Under the pieces are notes generated by a model. The model was not told where the DNA came from and did no database searches. It saw only the letters and a program-made list of their open reading frames with translations. A stretch of 64,000 nucleotides of DNA from assembly GCA_025917655.1 (NCBI GenBank), contig CP084611.1, positions 806,001 to 870,000 of the forward strand, written 5' to 3'. Of the stretch, positions 55,901-64,000 are shown one piece after another. Origin of the DNA: Chlorella sorokiniana. Taxonomy: Eukaryota; Chlorophyta; Trebouxiophyceae; Chlorellales; Chlorellaceae. Position 1 is the stretch's first letter, and every line of letters starts with the position of its first letter. The position numbers were made by a program, and so were the translations under genes.

Positions 55901-58296
55901 GCAGCAGCAGGGGCAGGCGCCTCGGCGGCCTGCTCCTGCTTGGCAGCCTTCTTCTCCTTCTTGGCAGGCTGCACAGACCAGGGCGGCACGCAGTGACTCA
56001 AAGGAGTGTGGAACGAAACAGAGTCCAGCAACAATAACCAGACCCACTGCGTGCTCAAAAGCGCGACATCTACCAAACCGGAAAGTGAAACTTTTGGAAC
56101 AGGCTTTCTATGCCTGCCTGCTTTCCTGCCTGCCTGCCTTCCTGTTGGTGTACGTGCGCCCAGGCCTGTGCACTGCTTGGCATTACAGTGCCTGGGCGCA
56201 CGTACACCTCCGGAAGGCAGCCCCGGAGGCAGGCAACAGGCGGCAGCAAAGCAGGATGGAGACGAGAAACCAATGAACGGGCGGCAGCAGAAACAAACGG
56301 TTCTTTCGTTGCACTGCACGGTCAAAGCATTTGCACAAAAACACTATAAAAGCGGGCAAGCTCTTAGGAGCCCCGAAAAGCCCGAAGCGACAAGAAAAGG
56401 GGTCGCCATGGGGGCTTCGCTGCCTGCTGCATTGCTGACGTCTGGCAGCGGGCGCGGCAGGCGCCTAGGCAGCACCCACCGCGGCCTTGAACTGGTCTGC
56501 GGAGACGCCCAGGCGCGCCAGCTTCATGGCCAGCACGCCCGAGCCCTCGGGCAGGTCGGCAGTCACTGCCACGCCAGCGGTGGACAGCTCCTTCTCCTGC
56601 GCAGGAGTGGCGGCGGCGGCCAACGGCGCATGAGGAGGGGCCTTTCGCGACTGGGAAGCCAGGCCCAATGAGCTGTGGCCCTCTGCCCTGCCTGCAGGGC
56701 GAGCACTTGCAGCCCTGCGAGCCCCACCTGCGCAATCTCGGCGGCAGAGCGCTGGGACAGGGAGACCTTGTCGCCGCGCACCGACACCACCACCACCTCC
56801 ACCTCGTCACCCTCAGACAGGGGGCCGGCGCCCTCCACGCGGCGCTGCTCGCGCTCGTGCAGCAGGCCGGAGAAGCCCTCGGCAATCTGCGGAGCAGCGA
56901 CCAAAGACGGGTGAGCTGGAGGGGCACACCAGCCTGACAAGGAGACAAGGGCACCCGGAAGCGACCACCTCCAGCTCCAGCGGAGCCTGTTCTCAGGCGC
57001 GCCTCACCTCCACAAAGACGCCAAAGGCCGCAGAGCCCACAACCTTGCCCTTGATCACGTCGCCGGCCGACACGGGGCGGCCGGGCGCGCGGAGCGCTTC
57101 TGCTGCTTGGCCGCGCGCGCCTGCTGCTTCAGCTGCGGCCGCTCGCCGCTCTCAGGTCGGCGTCGGGGCGGGGGCGGCGCCGTCCTCGGGGATCATGGTC
57201 ACCGCAAACTTGCCGCGCTCCTGGTCAATGTTGATGACGCGCACGCGCACGTCCTGGGCCACGGACACCACGTCGCTCACGTTGTGCACAAAGCCGGTGG
57301 AGATCTGCGGTTGCGGGTTGCAGGGGAGACGTCAGGGGAGTGGGGCGGGAGGGAGCGGCATGGGTTGGCAACGAGGGTTGCAGGGGGACGTCAGGAAGCA
57401 GGCAGACAGGAAGCGGCATGGGTTGGCAACAAGTCAGTGCCTGGGGGCGGCCCGGCTCATGGGCCGGAGCAGCGGGCAGCGGTCGAGCGAGGCGCAGCGT
57501 CCCGCACCTGAGAGATGTGCAGCAGGCCGTCGGTGTTGACGCCGATGTTGACAAAGGCGCCAAAGTCGCGGATGGACACGATGGCGCCCTCGTACTCCTT
57601 GCCCACCTCCAGGTCAGCCACACGCAGGGTGCGGGCAGGGCCAGGGCCTGCGGAGAGGACGCATGTCGGAAAGATGCCCAGGATGCACTTGGGAGTGCAC
57701 GTGGGTGCTGCATGCACTGCCCGGCCAAGCTGCGGTGCAGTGCGGCTGGGTGGGACTCACCCTTCTGGGGTCGGCCTTGCCGGCGCTGCCTCGGCTGCTC
57801 AGCAGCGGGGCCTCCGCGGCCGCCGCGGGCACCTCGGGCGCTGCCTCCGTGTCGGCGGCAGCGACGGCCGGGCGCACAGCCATCCGCTGCGCGCGAATGG
57901 CGCCATGAGACTTCACACTGCACGGTCGAGGAGTGATACAAAGCGGGTCAGACAGGCAGCCGGGTGCTGCTGCTGGAGGGTGCTGCCGGAGATGCAAGAC
58001 TGAAGGCGAGGCCTCCTCAACCAGCGCCAGGTTGCTGTGTCCAAGCTGGCAACTGTGAACGCAAAATGTGGCTCCTGACTACGCTCTGAAAGGCAGAGCG
58101 GTGGGCCTTGGCCTGGCTGCATGGCTATGCCCCTCACTTGCGGCTCTGGACGCCCGCCACGCGGGTTGTGGACAGCGCAGACGCCTGCAAGAGTAACAAT
58201 TAGGGTGAATGGTCTGGTCGGGGCGTGGCACGCCGCCCGAAGTTGTGGCTATGGCGCATTGCCCGCATTGCATACCTGCAAGGTGATAGGCGCCAT
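52998..58296 (-). CDS. PETs: Plastid polyprotein of EF-Ts (PETs): two S1 domains plus two EF-Ts modules
   Basis: Chloroplast translation polyprotein: PSRP-7 (S1 RNA-binding domains) fused to elongation factor Ts, the exchange factor for EF-Tu. It starts at ATG 58296 with a seven-codon exon (MAPITLQ) and a Ser/Arg/Ala-rich transit peptide over two more exons. S1 domain 1: [40 protein letters not shown]1 domain 2: [22 protein letters not shown]-Ts module 1 (about 55.8-54.6 kb) and module 2 (54.5-53.0 kb) each contain [18 protein letters not shown]-type helices, [68 protein letters not shown] and [13 protein letters not shown]. It ends [12 protein letters not shown] at 52998. One-base shifts are needed near G runs 57170-57174, 57083-57085 and 55849-55851. 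The intron about 55977-56480 may be optional (see findings). Confidence 0.92.
53981..54178 (-). repeat. EF-Ts module 2 copy of a 198-nt near-identical block
   Basis: Matches 55345-55542 with about nine differences by my count and no gaps, including ten bases around the splice donor. It encodes the FLRKKGLAS to MAMQV part of EF-Ts. Confidence 0.85.
55345..55542 (-). repeat. EF-Ts module 1 copy of a 198-nt near-identical block
   Basis: Partner of 53981-54178; same length and same intron position. Confidence 0.85.
56147..56208 (-). promoter_or_regulatory. Long hairpin with UGUAA in its loop, inside the PETs intron
   Basis: Arms 56147-56165 and 56190-56208 are perfect 19-nt reverse complements, with a weaker outer stem (56135-56142 with 56212-56219). 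The 24-nt loop, read on the gene strand, contains TGTAA (56187-56183). It lies between the S1 exons and the EF-Ts exons. Confidence 0.7.
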
Positions 58297-58867
58297 TCTG
58301 TGAATGTATTGACTAATGTAAAAAGAAACAGCCGGCTCAAACCAAGCAGATAATGCACCGGGAGGTAGATGTACCGCCTTTGTGCTCCAATGTACATTCG
58401 GCGAGGGCAATTCGCTTCCGTCTTGCAAAATTGAGTTGCTCTCGATCATCTTGTTTTCACGATTAGGAATGGTCGAAAGTCCCCGCGGCGGCAGGTTGGA
58501 AACCTTTAAACCTGCTGGTGCTCGCGTCCATCGTAGCGGCAGCACGACACTGCTTTGATTTGCGGAGTATAAGTGCCCCTGGCTGTGTTACAAGCAGGTA
58601 TGTCCTTACAGCCTCCCTGTCGGCCTTCCTGCGCGCTCCCTCCTAGCTTAGCCACTCCTGTTGTACCCTGATTTGCAGCGAGGTGCTGCTCTGGGCCTAG
58701 CAATGATACCGGGAGCACCCAGGACAGCCCAAGAGAGCTAGCCGCCGCCACAGCGGCGAGACCGGCAGTGCCCTCAGGTGCTGTGGATGAGGTTGCACTG
58801 CCTTCCATACTGCACGCAAGAAAAGCTGTATAGCATTGCAGCGCGGTCTCTGTGATTCGTCGTCTGC
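58297..58867. promoter_or_regulatory. Divergent intergenic region, PETs/zinc-finger frame
   Basis: 570 bases. A TATA-like TATAAG at 58568-58573 points to a rightward start about 300 bases before the zinc-finger ATG; weak evidence. Confidence 0.3.
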
Positions 58868-58975
58868 ATGCCTGCAGGGCTCCCCATGACCTGGCAGTGC
58901 CCCGACTGCACCTACCTGTGTGACCATGGAGTCCTGTGCTGTGACATCTGCGGCTATCCCGCCCCGCGGCAGTAA
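58868..58975 (+). CDS. RanBP2-type zinc-finger reading frame (35 codons)
   Basis: ATG 58868, second in-frame ATG 58886, TAA 58973. The peptide MTWQCPDCTYLCDHGVLCCD then ICGYPAP fits the RanBP2 spacing W-x-C-x2-C-x3-(N)-x6-C-x2-C, with Cys in place of the usual Asn. Such fingers bind ubiquitin or RNA. The end (CGGCA/GTAAAG) is also a fair splice donor, so this could be the first exon of the downstream AP2 gene, but no downstream acceptor gives the right phase. Either a very small free-standing protein or a first exon. Confidence 0.45.
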   Translation: MPAGLPMTWQCPDCTYLCDHGVLCCDICGYPAPRQ

Positions 58976-59079
58976 AGCTCGCAGCAGGCGACACCCGTCT
59001 GCAGCATCAACGCGGGCTTCGGCAGCAGCAGCAGCCTGATTTTGTGGACCTTGTGTCCGAAGGAGAGCATCTCCTTAGC

Positions 59080-62000
59080 ATGGGCAGCGGAGGCAGCAAG
59101 GCAGCTGTTAATGCAGGCACCATTGATGCAGGTGATGACTCGCCGCAAGAGGAGTGGGACAGCTTTGAGATCCAGCTGAGCGACTCCCGCTCGCTGGCCA
59201 CTAGCAGCTTCCGGCAGCGTCGGCCCAACAGCAGCGGCGGTACCCCGCGGCTGATGTCCCGGCGCAGGTGCCGCGACCGTCTGGCAGCGTGCAAGGTAAC
59301 GGGACGCGGCAGGCAGCATCTGCCAGTCCAGCACAGCCGACGGTCAGCAAGCCTACCCAGCCTGCTCAGGAGGGGGCAGCCAGGCAGGGGAAGGCACCCA
59401 GCCAGCAGAATGGGCAGCGCAGCCAGCCACGCCCTGTGATGGATCAGCAGGGCAGTGGCGCCTCAGCCGGAACAGCGGTTGTCCCGCCCAGCAGCAAGCA
59501 GCCACAGCAGCAGCTCAAGCGCAAGCGAGTTGCACACGAGGGTGCAGCCACCAGCCGTGCGAGCGGCAGCCCCAGGCCACCGCCATTGCAGGAAGGAGGC
59601 GGCCACTCAGCTCCGCAGCAGCTAGAGCCGTGCGGGCAGCTTGGAAGTTACCCGGACGGCGCCCAGACCTTTCCCGTTGCCCGCGCAGCCGGGTCGTTGC
59701 AGCGGCAGCCGCATGCGCTGGGGCTGGATGCGGCAGAGCTGCGGAGCAGCAGCAGACGCAGCGAGCAGCAGCGCCACTCGAGCAGCAGGCGCGGCAAGCA
59801 GCATCGAGGCAACCGCTGCAAGATGGCGCAGCAGCCTGCGAAGAAGAAGGCCCGTCGTGCAAAGGAGGCTTGCAGCGGGGGAAACACAAGTGCAGAGGCC
59901 GGCCAAAAGGGGAGGCCCCGTGCTCCATCCCCCTCGGCAACCCGCCAAAGGCAGCGCGGCAGCTGCCCTCTGTAGTCCCCCGGGATTGCAACTCCCTCAG
60001 CAGCCCAGCAAGCTGCCCGCCGAGCAGCCGGCCAGCCATTCGCGGCCGCTTTCCGCTCAAGTTACCCCCGTGGAGCAGGCGTCGGCGCTGCTGGAACCCA
60101 CACCATCCCCGGATGCAGCCGCCGCGTCGCCTGGGGCAGCCGAGGAGACACCCAGGCCGCCAGCCGAGCCCAGGCTTCCGAAGCAGGCATCCCTGCGGCT
60201 GCCGCCGCGGCGCGCCTCAACCGATAGGTCCAAACTGAGCCCGCAGTCCGCCGGCTCTCCGTCTGAAGCGGGTGCACCCAGCCAAACAGCCTCCCCGCCG
60301 CTGGCCGGCCCGGTGCAGATGCAGCGCAGCGGCACCCTGCCCTGCCAGATGCCCGGCTGCAAGCCGCCGCTGGCCCCTTTGACGCTTCTGAAGAGCATCT
60401 CGCTGCCGGCTGGGCAGGAGGGACATGCTGCGGCAGCGTTGGCCCCTCCGTTGCGGCAGCTGAATCCAGCAGTGAAGGAGGAGGCAGCAGCGGCAGCACC
60501 ATTGCCTGAGAAGCCTGCAGTGGGGCCTGATGGTTGGAGGAGAGGTCTGGCTCTGTACACGCAGGTGTGGGGTTGACTGTGCGGAGGAAGGGAGAGTATG
60601 TGGGCGTGCCTGGAGGTGGGGGCTTGGTTGGAAAGTGTTTGTCTGTGTAATGGAATGGGAGGCGGGGGGTGAGGATTGTGCCAACAGGCTGGTTGTCTAC
60701 TTGCCCTTGCAGGGCCGTCCTTCCCAGCTAGCTACAGCCCACCAGTTGCAGCACCACAGGCGTAGCAGCAGAGAGGCCGTCCCAGCCTGGGTGAAGCATG
60801 CAAAGCAGGCAGCAGTTGACGTCACCCCGGCTCTGCTGGCAGCTGCCGCCAAGTGTCCCCCTCTGGCACCGTTTGGGCATACCTCTGATTACGCTCAGCA
60901 GCCAACGCAGGGATGGTTGGCGTACCGTGTTGCCGCGCAGCTGCCCCAGGCCAAAGAATGCCGCAGCGCTGCCGCCGTTCTGGAGCTGGGCGCCGCTGCA
61001 GCGACTGCAGCGGCACGTGAGGTGCACGGTGCTCCGTTAGTGCCGGCTGCGGCAGCGGCGTGCAGCAGGGAATGCGGCTCAGCAGGCACGCCAGGCATGG
61101 ACCTTGCTGAGGCGGCAGGGCGGTTACTGGCTGCCGCCGGGCCGCAGCCGCTCGCCGGAGGGCAGCAGGCACGCTCTGCCCGGTTCTTCGCCCCCGCGCT
61201 CAGCGGCAAGGTGCGTGCTTGTCGGCAGAGAGGCAGCTGCGGCTCTCACTCCTATGCTGCCCATCCAGAAGAATCCATGCAGCGTCTTGACTTGAGGTCT
61301 CTCTGAGAAATGAGAGTGACGGCGTTGACACGCTGCCTGCTGAAACTGGGTGTCTCCCTGCCTGCAGGACTGACCTGCGCCAGCGGCTGGCCGCCGAGCT
61401 GGGAGGTCAGGGGGCACCTGGCGGCCGAGCCTTCAGCACCGCCAGCCGCCGCGCAGCGCGCGCCCACGCGTGGCCCAGCCCAGCCGCCTGGGGCCGGGCA
61501 GCGCGGACGCGGTTGGCGTGCCGCGCAAGCGTGGCGCGTGGGGCAGCAAGGTCCCGGGCATGGGGTACCGCGGCGTGCGTGCCACTCCGCATGGCGGCGA
61601 CACCTTCCGGTACGAGGCCTCCACCAGCGTCCACTCCAAGCAGCTCTGGCTGGGGACCTACCGAACTGCAGAGGCGGTGAGGGCTGCAAAGCTGCCGCAA
61701 CCCATGATGCCGCGCCCCAAAGCACCGCTCGCGCACTCGGCTGGGCACAATGCGCGCGTGGGGCCGCAACGCCCACCGCTTTGCGCTTGTGCAGGGCGCC
61801 GAGGCGGTCGACCTTGCAGCAGTGTACAGATGGCTGCTGAGCGGCAGGGGGACAAAGCCGCCTTTGCCTTCAACCTGCCAGAGAACAATTACCTGCAGGC
61901 GAGCACGGGGGCAGGGGATGGAGGGCTGTGCCCCGCTGGGCCCCCACTGCAGCCTTCTCCAGCGCGTCAGCGTGCTCTCCGCCCTGCACCTCAAACCCGA

Positions 62001-62143
62001 AGCTCTGCACGCGCTCTTTTGACCTGCTGCAGGACGGTCAGCTGCTGCGCGAGATGTCGGAGCTCTCTGACCTGGACGGGCTGAAGCGATTCGTCAAGAA
62101 ACGCTGCGGCGCAGGCAGGGCCCGCCGCACCGCCGTAGGGTGA
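59080..62143 (+). CDS. AP2-domain DNA-binding protein with AT-hook
   Basis: Probable nuclear regulator. ATG 59080 opens an acidic start (MGSGGSKAAVNAGTIDAGDD), though it may begin further upstream. A long Gln/Pro/Ser-rich region follows with basic stretches (QQPAKKKARRAKEACSGG) and an AT-hook, HKCRGRPKGEA near 59890. After exons at 60.7-61.2 kb comes the AP2 domain near 61560-61880: GMGYRGVRATPHGG, QLWLGTYRTAEA, then across an intron EAVDLAAVYRWLLSG and AAFAFNLPENNYL, matching the YRG and WLG elements and the closing helix. The last exon ends RFVKKRCGAGRARRTAVG at 62141. The frame moves at G/C runs 59877-59881, 59977-59981 and 61847-61851, each one base short. The 5' frame near 59230 is also unsure. 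Confidence 0.72.
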
Positions 62144-62509
62144 TGGCCCTTACGCGCGCGCCTTGCGCTTGTTGCATGCAAGTGCACGGGAATGTGCACC
62201 ACGCCCGACAGACCGACTCCCTCCTCTGTAGCCAGCCACCTGTATGCACTGTTTACTCCCACGGCGCACTGCCTCGCCCGTGCCACCACCTAGTTGCCTC
62301 TGTTGTCTGTTGCCAGCTCATACCCAGCGCATGTCGCTCCCATTTGGTTGACAGGACCAAATCGCAACATTTTTGCTTGCCAACGAGGGCGGCGCCTTAA
62401 CCTTATCAATGATTGCACCATCGACACGCCGCTCGGCTAGGCCCACACTCCCAACTGTTTTATAACTGTAACTGTGCTGGAGCTGCTCTCGTAAGACGCT
62501 GGTGGGGCC
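62144..62509. other. Convergent 3' intergenic region
   Basis: 3' UTRs of the AP2 and hydrolase genes; nothing else seen. Confidence 0.45.
62467..62471 (+). terminator. UGUAA polyadenylation signal for the AP2 gene
   Basis: TGTAA 324 bases after the AP2 stop and about 40 bases beyond the end of the converging hydrolase gene. Confidence 0.35.
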
Positions 62510-64000
62510 TCAACCCACAAAGCCGAAGTAGTCGGCTGGATCTTTGGCCAGCGCGGTCTGCTGGCGGCCCCGCGCCACTGCCTCCTCGTCCTCGCTGCTG
62601 CAGTCGTCGGGCGGCCGCCCGTCCTCCAGGCGCAGCCTCCGCAGCTCCTCCTCAACCGCGGCGGCGGTGGGAATGGCACGTGGGCCCAGCGCCTGCAGCC
62701 AATGAAAACAAGAGCAGTGCAGGGAATGGCGGTGGAGCTGGGCAAGCGCTTGCATCCCAGCAGGCACCGCCTGGCCGGCGCGGCAGGCGACAGAGGTCCT
62801 GCAGCGGCCGGGCAGGTGCCTCGCCAAATTCAAGGGCTAATGGGCCGCACCTTCTTGGCCTCCTCAAGGGTCGCGTACTGCGGCAGCGGCCTGAGCCCCA
62901 GCAGCTCCGCGCGGCGGCCGCCCGCCGCCGCCGCATCATGCGCTGCAGCCACAGCTGCACATGCGCCGCTGGGGTGGGCCGCTGCCGGGCTGCCCGCGAT
63001 GGCGCCGCCGCCGGGCGCGGCCAGGGCGCTGCGGTCGAAGCAGTTGATGGCGGGGCCTTCCAGGAACTCGATCAGGTGCTGCAGCAGCTGCTCAGGGTGA
63101 TCTGCCGCCAGGTGATGCCCCGCCCCTGGGACCACCTGCACAGCTGTGGAGGCCACCCCACCGCCGCCTCGGGCCAGCTGCACCAGGGCCCCGGCATCCC
63201 CGGGTCAACCCAGCTGGCGGTGCCGCCGCCGTGCAGCAGCAGGAGGTGGCCCCGCAGCGCGCTCATGCCGCCCAGCAGAGCAGCAGGGTCGAAGCTGAAG
63301 AGCATGGCGGGGTCCATGCGGGGCCGCAGCCCCGCAGCATCCTCGGCCTCGCCGCCCCAGCAGCTGCCCGCTCGCAGCGCAGCAGGCACACGCAGCATGC
63401 TGAGTGCCGACGCTACGACTCCGCCGAGCGGGCGCTGCAGCTGGGCCAGCAGGTGCCCCATGTAAGCTGCTTCCTCAGCCTGCGCTGCAGCCGCAGCCAC
63501 CCCCTGCTGATCTGCGCCGCCGCCTGCTGCCGCGCTGGGCTGCCCCGTTCTGCCGTCCGGGCCGCCGTCGGCAGCCGCAGCCGCAGCAAGCATCCGCTGC
63601 GTGGCGCGTGCAAGCGGCGCCAGCAGCTGCGGCGACAGGTTTGCCAGGGGATGCGCAAGAAACGCCGCGCAATGCTCCACACTGGCAAACACAGAGGCTT
63701 GGCCTGCCCGGAAGCCCCACCACGGCAGCAGCTGCGTGCTGCTGAACTTCTCGGCGGCTGGGTCTCCTGGTGAGGAGATGCCTGGCTGGCAGCACGTCTG
63801 CCCGACGTCGGTGTTGCCGGCGCTGGCGTCGTCACCCGAGGGCACAGCCACCCCTGACGCAGCCTGCGCCGCCCCCTGGCTGCCGAAGCACTCCAGGTGC
63901 GCCACCGGCAGCGCAAACTCCACCAGCATGAGCGCCCCTGCCAGGTAAGGGTTGGCCTGGGCCAGCGCCAGCGCTGCTGCTGCGCCAGCCCCAGCGCCCA
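62510..64000 (-). CDS. Alpha/beta hydrolase, ABHD4/ABHD5-like (partial, N-terminus outside window)
   Basis: C-terminal part of an alpha/beta-hydrolase-fold protein, cut by the right edge. Visible pieces: YLAGALMLVEFALPVAHLEC at the edge, LLPWWGFRAGQASVFASVEH, a low-complexity insert, HLLLLHGGGTASWVDPG near 63225 (equivalent to the acid-residue loop) and VVPGAGHHLAADHPEQLLQH near 63110, which holds the catalytic-type His. The protein closes with an acidic tail, EDGRPPDDCSSEDEEAVARG then DPADYFGFVG, stop 62510. The nucleophile motif would lie beyond the window. The C run 63198-63201 is one base short, breaking the frame between DPG and DAGALVQLAR. The His loop and spacing suggest ABHD4/5 (CGI-58) relatives, acting in lipid turnover; the subfamily is tentative. 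Confidence 0.65.

Noticed and set aside
1-64000. Transposable or virus-derived elements
   Set aside because: I looked for reverse transcriptase, integrase, transposase and capsid motifs and for long terminal repeats and found none; the only inverted repeats are short intron hairpins.

Overview
The window looks like nuclear DNA of a green alga, most likely a trebouxiophyte of the Chlorella group. It is very GC-rich and packed with genes. Genes are split into many short exons with small GT-AG (sometimes GC-AG) introns, and proteins carry Ala, Gln and Lys runs. Several genes are followed by the algal polyadenylation signal UGUAA. Lineage markers agree: a plastid EF-Ts/S1 polyprotein (PETs) and an AP2-domain protein. 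I saw no tRNA, rRNA, CRISPR array, transposase, reverse transcriptase or capsid gene.

Layout, left to right: eIF5B (-, 0.1-10.6 kb, with an unusual tRNA-binding domain); RMI1 (+, 10.9-14.8); an unrecognised coiled-coil protein (-, 15.1-17.8); ribosomal protein uL13 (+, 18.1-19.9); prohibitin-2 (-, 20.5-22.8); a 59-residue membrane protein (+, 23.5); importin alpha (-, 24.3-27.8); a small two-helix membrane protein (-, 28.3-28.9); a gene-poor stretch (28.9-31.3); a secreted Cys-rich protein (+, 31.3-33.7); adrenodoxin/ferredoxin reductase (+, 34.6-37.7); stray exon-like segments (-, 38.7-39.4); the CSA/ERCC8 WD40 protein (-, 39.9-42.3); COA4 and an LYR-motif protein in close tandem (+, 42.6-43.5); an orphan protein (+, 44.0-44.8); an ABCD4-like half transporter (-, 45.7-50.8); the UBC6/UBE2J2-type E2 (+, 51.3-52.6); PETs (-, 53.0-58.3); a RanBP2-type zinc-finger reading frame and an AP2/AT-hook protein (+, 58.9-62.1); and a cut-off alpha/beta hydrolase (-, 62.5 to the window end).

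Most neighbours are arranged as divergent pairs sharing short upstream regions (eIF5B/RMI1, coiled-coil/uL13, prohibitin-2/small membrane protein, CSA/COA4, ABCD4/UBC6, PETs/zinc finger). Translation (eIF5B, uL13, PETs), mitochondrial biogenesis (prohibitin-2, reductase, COA4, LYR protein) and genome maintenance (RMI1, CSA) dominate, with no sign of one pathway cluster.

Many clear housekeeping genes are interrupted by one-base shifts, mostly at short G or C runs. This reads as a draft-assembly error pattern rather than gene death. Coordinates given as a gene span include introns; exon borders are my own readings of splice sites and phases.
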